Below are positions 32,578-44,583 of a stretch of DNA of 54,957 nt, in pieces. Position 1 is the first letter of the stretch, and every line of letters starts with the position of its first letter. The stretch covers positions 1,814-56,770 of the forward strand of contig RWJK01001968.1 in the NCBI GenBank assembly GCA_004335835.1. Direction: 5' to 3'. The translations under genes were made by a program, and so were the position numbers. Under the pieces are notes generated by a model. The model made no database searches. It worked only from the letters and a program-made list of their open reading frames with translations, and was not told the DNA's origin. Origin of the DNA: Scenedesmus sp. ARA3. Lineage: Eukaryota > Chlorophyta > Chlorophyceae > Sphaeropleales > Scenedesmaceae.

Positions 32578-35140
32578 GATGAAAGCTCCATGACTGGTAC
32601 TAGCCAGGCTACCGGCAGCCTGGCGACACTAGGCAGAGGTGGCATGCGCCTGTTACAAAATTGATTGCACGAGCTAGTGGCATTGCGTTGTGCTCCCGCA
32701 AAGCTCATGCCCGCATGGCAGGATGTTGCGCGCTGCGCTGGCACCTGCAGGACGCCAAACGGCTACCTGCATGTCATGCATTGCCATGACGCCGTCGGCG
32801 CTGGTTCTTCGTATTACTCATGGACAGACAGCATGATTGGCGCATTATTTTTCATGTGTTGTTATCTGGCGGAGCGGGATCCTGCTGTCTAGTCACACTT
32901 GTACACACGCATCCAGGTGAATGAGCTGAGTAGTTGCGTGCTGGGCCAGAGCCTGAGGCAGGTTTCACCCTGGAATGTAGTGTATGTGAACATGCCATGT
33001 GCACAGGCTGTGCCAAGTGTTACAAGACAGGACAACCCCCGCTCTCAATAAATGGACGGGCCATTGGGCTCCAGCCGGGTTGAGCGTCTTTGGGAGGTAC
33101 ATCCAATTTGAAGTACAACGTACCTGCCTTGCTGCAACATGGTGAACGGGCCGCACTTGCCCAACGTGCCTTTGCAGCGGCCGCACCAATATTGCTGTGG
33201 CCTGAATGGTAACAACAGTACGGCAACAACGCGTTCCAAAGCTGCCAGCATGCTTGTACAGTAATTTGCAGCGTTATCTCCTGCCCACATGGCATGCGTG
33301 TCGCAAAGTGCTACCCGTGAACCCACGAAAGCAGCAGCTTGCTGCAATGCATAGTGTCATGCCATGCAGCGGCGGACGCTTTATCATAAGCCGCCGCTCA
33401 GCAGGACCCATCTAAATGGCAGTGCAACTGACCACTCAAAGACTGGAAGTGCATGCTGCTTGCGCCCTGTGCCCGCCAACGCACGCCATGCCATGACACT
33501 TTGCAAAACAACTCCAGTAACCATGCATAGTACGCGACTGCAGCTCAACTTGAGTGCAACGGCACCACAGCAGCACCACAGCTGCAGCCTGACACTTTCA
33601 ATTAAAATCTAACTTCGAATTGAAGTTATACCTTGCAGCTGCAAGGCCCAGCGCTGTACCATGCACCAGTACCTGAGCATGGCGCAGCATCCTTACAGCA
33701 TGGGCGGCCTGGCCCCTTACAGAATACAGTGCTGCAAGTGCGTTGGCCAAACACCCTGCATCTTGCCATGTGACATGCAAACTGCCTCTGTGCAACCGCA
33801 CAACTGAAGCAGGAAGCTGGCATTGTCATAGACACAAGCATTGTGCTGCTCTCTTCTCTGATCGGCCCGTCGCATTGGATCCGCATGAATAGACTGGTAT
33901 ACGCCCAACAAGTTTGTTGCCAGGGCTTGATACCACAGCAAGCACGGCTGTCGCACAAGCTGCCTGTAATTTGTGTTAACTCGGATGCCAACATGATGAC
34001 CATACTGCACCCATGCACCATGTGTTCACTTTCATGGCCACCAGATTGCAGAACATGGATGCCACAGTCAACAGTCAATGAAACCCAACCATTTAAGCAA
34101 AGCAGCAGCAGAACACTGACACTACTGCAGCAGCAGGTCAGCTAGATCAACATGACACCTGCTGCCAGCAGCAGCGCCAAACTGCCCAGGCAGCCTTCAG
34201 CGCCAAACTGCTGCATACAGCTGGTGCTCAGCCCAGAACCTGCTAGTCATCACGAGGCGCAAACACCTAGCAGCTCAAGCGCACATACACGACAGCAGCT
34301 GTGTCTGCCAAGGTTTGACCGCATGCTGTTTGAGTGCATCCTTAATCGTCCTTGAGGCGTGCAGGTGAAGCACAAAGATGTGCTGCAGAGTCAATCACAA
34401 GCTCCCACCATAGGATCCAAGCGCTCTTGCTGCATTCTATAAGCAGCAATTACTCTAAGCACAAGCACAATCAGAGATGCCGGCTGCTCAAGTGGCAGCT
34501 GCGCTGCCAGCTACTCCTGGGCAGTTTTATGCCTACGCCAACTCTAACAGGCACAATGTCTGCACATACATACGTACACGAATATACGGGCCCAGATTAC
34601 AGCGCCTCCCACCATAAAGCGTCTGTTCTGAGTGAAGTAACAGATCACAAACTGTGTATATGCAGACAATGCAATTGCGATGTGGGGCTGCTGATCCAGC
34701 AGCAGGAACCACACCATCCGATATAACCTCAGGTTAAACCCTCAGCAGGACACGCCACCTTCCTGCCACCGATTGGTTCGTTGGTCAACTGCACACAGCC
34801 GGCAGCCCCCGCTATAATTGTAGTCATGCATCACACAGGTAGCACAACGTCCCAGCTGCGGGTGCTTCCTCCATAACCTGTTTGACTATGGGCAGCTTGA
34901 GCTTCCCGTGGATGCAAAGAAACGTATAATGCAGCGCCATGCATCACACAGTCAGTTCGCCAGGTTCTGCCCCTGCCCTCACACATCAACCCTTGCCCCC
35001 AAGTCCATCTCCCAATCATTGCCATTCCTGCACAGAAGACCAAAACCATGCACTACATGATCACCAGCAAGAAAACCTCCTGGCTCAAACACACTTGTGA
35101 GCTGCACAACAACAACAGCCCTGCACGCCAACGTGTACAG
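32578..35140. other. Long convergent gene-poor region, 2.6 kb
   Basis: Lower GC than exons and no protein-like frame on either strand. Minus-strand frames near 33600-34080 are open but carry no splice context or recognisable domain. TTACA at about 34597 could be a poly(A) signal for the minus gene ending at 35141. Confidence 0.5.
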
Positions 35141-35312
35141 TCACGACAGCATGTTGTGACCGGCAGCATCGCCGCTGGTGGCAGCGCCGCCAACCTTTTG
35201 CCACCAGCGCTGCAGCTGCTGCTGCAGCATCCTGCTGCGCTCGATCATGTGCTGGTCAACCTCTGCCCGCCAGCCGCGCTGGGTTGCAGCCTGAACAGTG
35301 TCACCTTGAGCG

Positions 35313-35343
<31 letters not shown>

Positions 35344-36173
35344 AGGGCGGCGCATCTGCGCCAGCACCAGCAGCAGTCCGTGTGCTGTGATCAACATCAT
35401 CTGCTGCTGCTGCTGCTGGGTCAGTCGGCAGCTCGACAGGCATCTCGACGTCCAGCGCAAAGCATGCTTCTGCCTGCAGTGCAGTGCAGTGCAGTGCAGT
35501 ACACACACGCGCAGCCGATGTGATGGGCAGACCGAGTGCATGGAACAGCTAGCATCAACCACAGGGTGAGCGCAGATGGCTGTGATGCAGCGCTGTCCAT
35601 CTGCATGTATCACAGGCATGGCAGCTGCAGGCCCAGCGAGGCGGGCCTTGCGAAAAGAATGACAGCAAGACATGCAAGCTGCGCTGTCCCTGCAAGCCCA
35701 GCCAGCACAGGACGATGCTGTAGCTGCCATCCTGCGACAGAGGATCAAGCACGGCTCAGCTGCGTGCACTGACAGCACGGCTCAGCTGCATGCACTGACT
35801 CACCACAGCGTGCGCATTTGGGGCAAATGGGTAGGACGCTGCAGCAAGAGAGCACAGGTACACAGCGGCGGCAGCATGCAGATGACACCATTCGTCACCA
35901 CAGCCGTCTTCAACGTATAAACTCTCTATCCGGCATCTTCACAGTAACGCAGCTACTACCCCACAGCTGATCACCCATTCTGATGACGGTGAAGGAGAAC
36001 AGCATGTGCTGACCGAGCTGCACAGCTAAAAGAGTCTGGCTGCACAGCAAAAGAGAGCTGCGGCTGCAGGCTGTGCTGCACTGTGCTGTGCGTGACCTTA
36101 CCGACTGTCATGGTTGCTAGCTGGCGCGTTGTCAGCGTGTTGCCTACAGCAGCAGCAGCAGCAGCACCAGCAG

Positions 36174-36206
<33 letters not shown>

Positions 36207-38660
36207 ACAGGCGGGCAGATGCATTTGTTTTCACCACATTACCACCATGTTTGTGCGCTGCGCTGAATTTGCACACTGCGCAGCAGCATCCCCAACAGCC
36301 AGCACTGCAGCACAATATGAGGCATGTGAGCAGCTGTGGTGCTGATGCGTGTAGCGCTCACCGATGCAGACTGCTGTCACCACTGTGTGTATGTTGATGT
36401 GGCGCAGGTACCGATCCAGCTGCTTGCGCATGGCCTCTGTCTGTGTGGCACCCGGGTCGTCGTCATCTGCTTCCGCTGCGCTGCCGGCGCTCGTCCCTCC
36501 CTCTGCTGCTGCTGCTGCTGCTGCTGTGCCGTTTACGGATGCAGGTGCAGCTGAGTCACCGCTGGTGCCCTGTTGCAGCCCTTCTGTCGCTGCAGCCACT
36601 GCTGCGCCTGCTCCAGCTGACTGTGCCAGCGCGCCCTTGCTGCTGCTGCTGCCTCCTGCTGCGCTGCTGTTGGCGTCTGCGCTGCTAGCCTCATTTCTGT
36701 CTATCACTGCCGCCAAGCTCAGCTGCGCCATCTGCTCGGTGAGGCTGTCGCCCTCTGCTGATGCAGCACGAGACAGCCGGCCAAACTCCTCGATGATTTT
36801 GCGCATGTGCAGCACCTGCAGCGGCGACAGCTGCATGCGCTGCGCCACCGCCTGCAGCGCACTGGGCGGCGCCATCTGCAGCTCGCCAGTGGCGTGGTTG
36901 CAGGCCGCAAAGTGGTAGTACGGCTGCGGGTTGTGGTACATGGCAGCGTACACTGCAAGCCACCCGCAAGCAGCAGCAGCAGCAACAGCAGCAGCAGAGA
37001 TGCAAGCAGTTGCAACACCAGACCCTTCAGTGAAGGCGAGTGGGTGGACTGCGCAGCAGCTGCTGCAACCGCCAAGTGCAAACAAGCATTGGCTGCCTGC
37101 TTGGGCAGGCATGCCTCGCGTTGTTGCTGCTGCTGGGTGCACTGCTGGTATGCCCTTACACGTTGAATCACCATGATGGCAGTGCTGAGCATTAACCAAG
37201 AGGGCTGAAGAGCAGCAGCTGACAGCGGCCCACGCATTGCTGGCACAGCACCTAACAGATTGCGCGACGGAGAGCACAACCATCAGCATAACTGATGCTG
37301 TAAAAGGCAGCCAAAGCCCTTTTGCAACGGCTGCCAATACCTTGAAACACCCGCTGTCAGCAGCAGCACTCACTCATCGTCACCACCTCAGACACGATGA
37401 CGTTCAGCATGTGCGAAGCATTGCTGTAGATCTGCGACGCAACCGGGTCTGCCGCAAGCATGCTATCTGCAACAGGCTGCCCTGCCGCCGCCGCCGCCGC
37501 TGCATCACCAGCTGCAGCTGCATCTGCCAGGGACTCAGAGCCGTTGGAAGGTGCAGAAGCGGCATCATTGGCACTGCCAGCATCGCTGCGGCCAGCACCA
37601 CCACCAGCAGCAGCGGCAGCAGCAGCAGCAGCAGCTGTGACCGCCGGCCTGCCCTGCAGCTCCCTGTTGGCCAGCTCTAGCAGCACTGCCAGCTGGGGAA
37701 AGGTTGCTCTGCTCTGCTGCAGCCAGTCCTCAACAGCCATGCCCTTCACCTGCAGTGTGCAGATGCAGCACAGATGCTAAGGCGGTGAGCAGCGGTGGCG
37801 CAGTGCCACACGCATGGCGCAGGGAAAAGAATAACGCTGCAATGTGGCTACCAGACAATAAAATCTGGCGAGGTTGCTGTGTTATGCTGGTTGGGGGAGC
37901 AGCAGGTGGTGGTGAGTGCTGCAGCAACACGCTGCTCACATGCAGGCAGGAGTGTTCAGTGACGCCTCAAGACACGCACACGTTAACTGCACGCCTGTGG
38001 GACATATGATGACAGTCCTCAAATGCGGCTCTTCATTCCGTCACATTGTCACCAGACACAGATCCCTTGTCAATGGTGGGTGCATCGCGTTTCACTTCAG
38101 AGCTGTATGGGAGACTGCATCATCACCTGCATGATGTGCTGCAGCGTCGCTGCCGCCAGCCGGCTGTTGCCCCAGTTCTTGCCTGATGCTGCTGCTGCAG
38201 CACTAATCGTTGAAAAAAACTGGGGATCTGTGGATGCATGCTTGGTCAGCAGCTCCTGCTGTGCTGCAAGGATATGCTCCAGCTCCTCTTGGCAGGCGAT
38301 CGCCTCCACCAGAATCTGCAGCAAGCAGCAGCAGGTGGACAGCAGGCAGGGTTGCTGCGATCTGGTGCAGCCGAGGCTGTTGGAGGCTGGAAAGACTTGG
38401 GGTTCTGCGTGGTAGGTGACGTCTTGCAGCACTGCGGCAACGCTCACCTTATGACGGTCCTGCTCCCACAGTTTCTGCTGACGTGCTTTGCGCAGCGCAT
38501 CCTGCTGCTGTGCAACCACCAAGTCAAGACGATTTATGGTTTGTGCGTAGTGGTCTGAGTTCTTGATGATCTTCTTCTGAACGGCAGGATCGCGAGAAGC
38601 AGCAGCAGACCCCCGGCCCCTGCTCGATCCGGCCCTTGTCTTCTTGCCGGCTTGTGGCAT
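35141..38660 (-). CDS. Unrecognised multi-exon protein
   Basis: Well supported exons: 38660-38448 (MPQAGKKTRAGSSRGRG..., Lys/Arg/Ser-rich, nuclear-like), 38315-38127, 37749-37374 and 36952-36362. Likely next: 36143-36097, 36017-35975 (LGQHMLFSFTVIRM), 35838-35804, an exon from 35731 (DGSYSIVLCWLG), and a last exon 35473-35141 ending HNMLS and TGA. The 36143 exon uses AAG|GTCACG if phases are to match. Between 35675 and 35474 two frames alternate and the path is unresolved. Visible parts: basic N terminus; two helical segments (TINRLDLVVAQQQDALRKAR, ILVEAIACQEELEHILAAQQ); a Trp-bearing segment VEDWLQQSRATFPQLAVLLE; polyA linkers; and a motif ending GELQMAPPSALQAVAQRMQL, followed by SPLQVLHMRKIIEEF. 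That last motif is reminiscent of regions after PAS or bZIP domains in algal regulators, but I see neither domain. Function unknown. Confidence 0.65.
35475..35499 (-). repeat. (CTGCA)5 pentamer repeat at a splice acceptor
   Basis: Five perfect pentamers abut the acceptor of the last exon (AG at 35475-35474 on the minus strand). The repeat unit is itself close to the local 3' splice consensus CTGCAG. Confidence 0.85.
36148..36206 (+). repeat. Interrupted (CAG)n tract in an intron
   Basis: About 20 CAG/CAC units in the minus gene's intron; on the coding strand it is a CTG run ending at the acceptor of the exon at 36143. Confidence 0.9.
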
Positions 38661-39056
38661 CGCGTCGTTCACTCAGACAACCCACATTGCGTGCATTGCC
38701 TACGCTGACGCGATCTAGACCTAGAAAGGTCACGGTGATAAGTGCGCAGTGCACTGTCACGTCACTCTCATGGAGTGTAACCTCCAGATGACCCAACAGC
38801 ACCAGTCACGTGGTTACACGATCTGCTGCATTCCTGGACCTACAGCTGTTGCAATGCAGGCACCAACAAACATACGCTCCCAGTAGTACCTCAGGTACTG
38901 AACACAGCTGAAGGTGCAGCAGCCAGGACAGCCCGCACACAGGGTTGTTTTGCGCAGGGGTTCAAACGCACATCGCAAAGAGGCATTCATAGATCTCACC
39001 CATACATTAGCGTGACACCAGTTCCTAGTAGCTGCGTGACAATAACAACATTTGAG
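38661..39056. other. Intergenic region between two minus genes
   Basis: 396 bases holding the promoter/5' UTR of the gene starting at 38660 and the 3' UTR of the one ending at 39057. No coding signal. Confidence 0.5.
38814..38818 (-). terminator. Polyadenylation signal TGTAA
   Basis: TTACA on the plus strand, about 239 bases past the stop at 39057. Confidence 0.45.
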
Positions 39057-40019
39057 CTAGGCAGTTTCACCAAGCTCGGTCTGCTTCTCCTGCTGCAGCC
39101 GCGCCTGCTGCCACAGCTGCTGGTATGCTTGCGTCACCTCGTCCCACCACCGCTCCTCCTGCTCATCATCAATCACCGTCACAGCACCATCCTTCTGCTG
39201 GCTCTGCTGCTGGCTGGCTGCCGGCCTGCTCGCTGACCTGTCGGCGCGGTTCGCAGCATCCCGCTGCTGCTGCTCTGCTAAGAACGCCGCAAGCGCAGCA
39301 GACGTGTCTGCATCAAGCCTGGGCAGGCTGCGCAGCAGGCGTGTCCTGCGAGCAGGGCCCTCCTCCTCCATAGCCCACACATCTTCATCATCATCCTCGT
39401 CTACGCTAGCATTTATGCCGATGCTCATGAGCGCAGAGCGCACATCAGCCCACTCGTCCGGCCCAGCCCAGAACCCGTCCACGTCTGCATCTGCTGCAGC
39501 GCTGCCTGCCGCAGCGTGCGCTGCGCCTGCAGCTGCCACGGGGCTTGCAGGACGCTGGCGCAGCAGCAGCAGCAGGTCGCGCAGGCGCTCTGAGAGCTGC
39601 ACGCCGGCATCGTCTGCCTCCAGCGGTTGCTGCTGCCGCAGGATGCCGACCACTAGCGCCAGCGAGTCAGCATTCAGCACTGTCATCTCATCCAGCATGG
39701 CCAGGCTGCTGCTGGCGTCCTCTTCCAGAGAGTCCAGTGAGGTGGTAACAGATGCTGCATCAGCGTCGCTGTGAGACTGTGATGCGCTCAGGATGGTTGC
39801 TGCTGTCATGAGGCGGATCGCCTCTGGGTCTGCTTCAGTGGCAGCTGCTGCAGGAGAGGCCTGCTCTGGCAGCGCACGCGCTGTCCGGGCTGCCAGGCGC
39901 CCATTGGGGAAGCGCCTGCTGTTACAGAGCTGCAGTCTGCTTGCTGCTGGTGGCTGCTGGCGAAGTGTGTCTGGCGCTTGGCAGTATGCCTGCAGCAGCA
40001 TGTGGTGGACGGAAAACAT
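39057..40019 (-). CDS. Unrecognised 320 aa protein, transit-peptide-like N terminus
   Basis: One uninterrupted frame from ATG to TAG, unusual here where nearly every gene has introns. The first ~60 residues (MFSVHHMLLQAYCQAP..., RRFPNGRLAARTARALPEQA) are rich in Arg/Ala/Ser and low in acid, like a plastid or mitochondrial targeting peptide. The mature part is acidic: LDSLEEDASSSLAMLDEMTV, LSERLRDLLLLLRQRP, DGFWAGPDEWADVRSALMSI, VDEDDDEDVWAMEEE, then a Q-rich coiled tail ending QLWQQARLQQEKQTELGETA. I recognise no domain. It is divergent to the ProX gene, 770 bases away. Confidence 0.65.
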   Translation of the reverse strand: MFSVHHMLLQAYCQAPDTLRQQPPAASRLQLCNSRRFPNGRLAARTARALPEQASPAAAATEADPEAIRLMTAATILSASQSHSDADAASVTTSLDSLEEDASSSLAMLDEMTVLNADSLALVVGILRQQQPLEADDAGVQLSERLRDLLLLLRQRPASPVAAAGAAHAAAGSAAADADVDGFWAGPDEWADVRSALMSIGINASVDEDDDEDVWAMEEEGPARRTRLLRSLPRLDADTSAALAAFLAEQQQRDAANRADRSASRPAASQQQSQQKDGAVTVIDDEQEERWWDEVTQAYQQLWQQARLQQEKQTELGETA

Positions 40020-40789
40020 GCCACAGCAACTTCAGGCACGAGCAAGAGTTGAAACTTGCCCAAGCAACATCAGACGTGCAGCTTCACCAGCCTAAGAGGA
40101 GCAGTGTCGTTGTTTTTAGACTACAGACATCCAGCTATTCTTCGCAAGTGGTGCCAACCTTGATCTCGCCAGGCCTAGCTGATCTGTCTCCAGGGCTAGA
40201 GCTGTAGCTGTGGCTCGGCACCAGCTTCACGCTAGAGTGCCTGACGGCCCACGTGGGAGCATGAGTGGTCATGATGGGCAGTCTGAGATGCTGAGCCTTG
40301 CGCGGCAAACACTGTTCACTGCAGTTTGGCGAACCACCCCCAGCAGTGTACTGCACCGATGTCGAAGCTATCGTGGAGCACTCAAAAGCTGCTAAATATT
40401 ATTAGATTGGCAGTGTTTCCCCTCAACACGTTGGAACAGCGTGCCAGCACGAATTTTGAATGCGGACTGACGTGGAGCTCCGATCGTGGGAGGCAACCGA
40501 GAGCATACCGCAATTGAATATAGAGGGCTATACTGGACAATATGTTTGATTACTGTTGGACAGCCAGCGGATGTCTAACCGATCTGTCCTTCGATGGATT
40601 GATGTGACAGGTCTTGTGCGGAGCCATTGGCCTTGTAAACAACATACTGCAACATGGTTGGATAATACGTCATCGATCAAGCATAGAGCTTGCTGCTGTA
40701 TCCTGTAACCACCAACTCAATTGGTTTGGCTGCTGTTGCTGCGACTGTCCTGCTAGCAGCGTGATCTGTTGCCGCATCATTTGCTCGCC
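40020..40789. promoter_or_regulatory. Divergent promoter region, 320 aa gene and ProX gene
   Basis: 770 bases between divergent ATGs. It is AT-richer than exons (for example GCTAAATATTATTAG near 40391). No specific element identified. Confidence 0.4.
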
Positions 40790-42984
40790 ATGGGTCTCTC
40801 TAAAGAACAAGTCCTTGACGTTCTCAAACAACATGGCGTTGAGTTTCAGGCCTATGATCACGCAGCAGTAATGACCTGCGACGCACAGGCAAGGACATGC
40901 TCACACAGAAAGACAATTGAACTGCCCCAGCAAGCACTGGTAGCTCATTGAAGGTAGTACGTGCAGGTGGAAGCGCTGAAGGGCGTAGATGGGCTGGTCA
41001 CCAAGAATCTGTTCCTGCGGGTGAGGCTGGCTACAGCAGGCCCAGCAGCAGCAGCAGCAGCAGCAGCAGCACCAGCGCCAGTAGCTATGACAGCCCTCAG
41101 CAGAGCCAGTTGTGGAGACAGGCTTGCTTGAACTACACAAAACAGAGTTCACTGCGTTCCTGTGTAGAGAAGCTGCAGCCGTTGAGCACTGCCTGCAATC
41201 AGTACTTGCAAGCTGGCGTGTTTGTGCTGTTGTTTGCAGGACAAGAAGCGGCGGCAGTATCTGATCACAGCACTTCCTGAGACCAAAGTGGACCTGAAGG
41301 GCAAGTGCAGCTGCTGTGCAGCTTTTATGGTTTACGTAGAGCAGCCACACAAGGCGCTCGTGTGCACAGTACAGCTGCAATATAACAGCGGCCTATGAAT
41401 CAGCTGCTTGCCAAGTATTGTTGTGGCATGAGCATGCAGCGTGACCTCCTCATTCACGTGAATCTCAACTCAGCTTTATCCCTTTGCTTACAAGAAGCAG
41501 CTGTTTCCTGCTGCAGTGCTGTCTGCGCGGCTGGGGTGTGGCAAGGGTGGCCTGGCATGGGCGCCAGAGGAGCTGCTGGCTGAGTCGCTGCAGGTGCGCA
41601 GCAGACAGCTGTAGGGCTGCTGCCACAGCTGCGGCTGGCGCCGCCTACACTGCGGCTGCGGCTGCTACAGCCGGACTCAGCGCCTAAGGTTGCAGCGGCA
41701 ATATTGGCAGTAATTCCTGGTTGTTCGGTGGCACAGCACACATGCAGTACAGGCGACCACAGCGACAGGATGTGTAGAGCACCATGTCATGCAGCAACTG
41801 GATCCCATGCCAAACACTGCTATTGCGCATGTGTCTCCTGGTGCTTGCAGGTGGAGCCAGGGTGCGTCACTCCGCTAGCTCTGGCCAACCAGGACTCCTG
41901 CAAGCACGTGCTGCTGCTGCTGGACCAAAAGCTGCAGGCGCCTGGCTGCAAGTTCTTTGTGCACCCGATTGTGAACACTGCCAGCTTGCTGCTGGACGCA
42001 GCTGGGCTGGATGCCTTCATCAAGTGAGTGGCTGCGGCACAGCGGTGTGACTGCGCAGACACAGGAATCAGCACTGGGCTTCACAGGGTCTGCTGCTACC
42101 ATGGTTTGTAAATGCAGCGCGTAGTTGGCTCACGGGTTTTGCCACAGCAGAGATCGTCATTTCCTGGGTGTTGTGTGCCGGGCTTACTGGTGGAGACTGT
42201 GACATGTCAAACACACTTTGCTGTTGCATCTGTTGCACCTGCCCGATGCTTGCAGGGGCATTGGCCGCACACCCATCTACGCTGACCTGGAGGCTGACCC
42301 AAAGATTGACAAGGACAACCCGCCAGACCTGAAGCAGTTTGCAGACACCATTGAGCCCCCACCAAAGGACGCCAACAATGGTGATGGCAGCAGCAGCCAG
42401 GTCAGCAGCGCCAGCAGCAGCCAGGTGAACCTGCCGGCAGCGGCAGCAAAGGCAACAGCGGCGGCAGCAGCTGCAGCAGCAGCTGGCAAGCAGAAGAAGG
42501 GCGCCGCCAAGGCAGCTGCTGGAGCGGCGAGTGCGAAGCAGTCAAATGCGGAGCACCACATAAAGCTCACGAACGTTGTGCAGCGAACAGACGACATTGT
42601 GGACATGGTGAGAGCTTGGCTGGGCAGCAGCTGCTGCACCACACTGCGCTTCGTCAATATCTCTTGCACGTAGTTTGTGCGTCGTGCATGGCTAGTTGCG
42701 GCACAGTCAGCGTGTTTTTACCTGTTACCAGGCTAAGGTTGTCTGCCACTTGGTGCGCTGCTGACCTTGTTTGTGTGCTGCTCCTGGCTCCGGTGCTGCA
42801 GGTGGCTCAAGCACTGCTAGGCAAGCCAGCGGCAGAGGCTGCAGGCAGTGATGGCTATGCGCTGCGGCGGCTCAAGGCAGATGTGCAGATGCAGCTGACA
42901 GCCTTCAAGAATGCCGCTTACACAGCAGGCTATGTAGCTGGCAAGGACGAAGTGGTTGCATACGCCACTCGGCGCTACGCATGA
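40790..42984 (+). CDS. YbaK/ProX-type aminoacyl-tRNA deacylase
   Basis: Trans-editing enzyme of the prolyl-tRNA synthetase-associated (YbaK/PrdX/PRORSD1) family, which hydrolyses mischarged tRNA in the cytosol or organelles. Exons 40790-40888, 40967-41020, 41240-41300, 41517-41593, 41851-42023, 42256-42607, 42802-42984 give 332 aa in phase. Landmarks in order: MGLSKEQVLDVLKQHGVEFQ; EALKGVDGLVTKNLFLRDKK; YLITALPETKVDLK-V-LSARLG; APEELLAESLQVEPGCVTPL; CKFFVHPIVNTASL; FIKGIGRTPIYADL. About 120 residues follow the editing domain: an A/K-rich linker (KQKKGAAKAAAGAAS) and a helical module HHIKLTNVVQRTDDIVDMVA...YVAGKDEVVAYATRRYA that is not in bacterial ProX. Introns 1 (CAG|GCAAGG) and 3 (AAGG|GCAAGT) must use GC donors to keep this reading. 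Confidence 0.9.
41046..41075 (+). repeat. (CAG)n tract in ProX intron 2
   Basis: About ten CAG units shortly after the donor at 41021. Confidence 0.85.
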
Positions 42985-43602
42985 TCAGCTGCAGCTGCAG
43001 CACTGCTAGCATTGTCAGCAGAGCGTGCTGGCGGCCATGTCTTGAATGTCGTGTCAGTTGAGTTGTCTGAGCTTGGCACTGCAGCCATTAGCTGTTGACA
43101 ACAAGACGGTGTAATCATCCTGTGTTTCAACTAGGGTTGTGGGTTTGAAAGCATGCTGTAGATCGTTCTTGCGACACAGTTCAGTCAATTGATTTTGTAT
43201 GGTGTTTTCTACTAAAGTTTTAGTTACTGGTTTGTGCGCTGACCCCATCTAGCTTTTGTTTGACGAGCAACGCGATTGAGGATTATCGTGCGTAGGCCGG
43301 CTGGCCTCACCCAGGCAAAGAGTGCTGAACAAAATCACCTTTCCACCAAATATTTGGGGGCCGATCGTTGGAAGAAGTAGCTGAAATGGACTTTTGAAGG
43401 GTTGACATCTGCAAGTGGTTCTGCATGCCCAGGTTAAACGCTGTGCTGCCCGGTCACAGAGGCGAGCTATAATCAACAAAGAATAAGTGATTGCGGATGT
43501 CATGTTGGACCCAGGCCAAGCTATGAAGGGCTGGCAAGCAGCTGAGCCTGCAGCCAAACAGTAACACAGTAGCAGGCTATTGTACACAGCTATAGAGCTG
43601 TG
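42985..43602. other. Intergenic region with an odd AT-rich minus ORF
   Basis: Contains the ProX 3' UTR and the 5' region of the EF-hand/WD40 gene. A 64-codon minus ORF at 43054-43248 (MGSAHKPVTKTLVEN...) uses A/T-ending codons unlike any neighbour; it is probably not a gene. Confidence 0.45.
43110..43114 (+). terminator. Polyadenylation signal TGTAA for ProX
   Basis: 126 bases past the stop at 42984. Confidence 0.5.
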
Positions 43603-44536
43603 ATGAAGCACAGCAGCGCTGCAGCCAAAGAAGATGAAAATGCTGCCAGGCGACGCAGTAGCCAGCCAGTCAGCAGTGCTCATGGCTACGGTCGCAGGAG
43701 CAGCATGGCTCAGTCTGGGGGCGGGTCACCTGGTCGCAGGACAAGTGGACCTGGTGTGTGCCTGGCGAGCTATTCTCTGCATGCACTCTCGCAGTGTCGC
43801 TCACCGTGTCTACTTCCATGCTTTGCTTGACAGAAGTAGTGTGCTGCTAGCACGCAAAGAAAGTAATTAGTGCAGCTCTTGCAGTGTTGTGCTGCAATGA
43901 AGAACCAGTGTGCTGCTGCATCTGCAGCAGAAGCACACTGTCAGCACGACCATGCTATCGCCGCACAACGTTGATGTGTGGGCGCAACCTGTTATGCAGG
44001 TGGCAACCTGTCCGACACCGTCAATCTTCAGGTGCTGCGGCACCTGGAGTCAGTCTTCAGGTGGGCTGTCTGGAGGCAGCAGCAGCGATAGCAGTTGAAC
44101 AAGACTGTTCTGCACTGCAGCTGGTTGCTGTCACAGCACCATGCTATGCAGTGTACAGCGCAGTGGGCTGACAGCACCTCAGCACACAACCAGCTGCCCA
44201 CAGCTTTGCGGGGGCCACTCCATCTTATATAACACATCAAGCGGACATAGAAAGGTTGCCCCAGGCTGGGACCAGTGGGCTTCACAGGCAGCATTAGGTG
44301 TTAGCCAAATCTCAACCCCTCACATTGCAGCAGGAGACCGCCAAAGACACAAGGCGGGACAGTAGCTGCACTTCTGCCGTCAGCACCATGCTTGGCTCAA
44401 CTGCAGTGTGGTACTGCTGCTGCTCGCAGGTCTGCTGATGCCAATGGCAGTGGCGAGCTGGACATGGAGGAGTTTGTGGCAGCATTCAAGGGTGAGCTGG
44501 GTGTTCACACTGGGCAAGGACCACATGCACTTGGTT

Positions 44537-44583
<47 letters not shown>

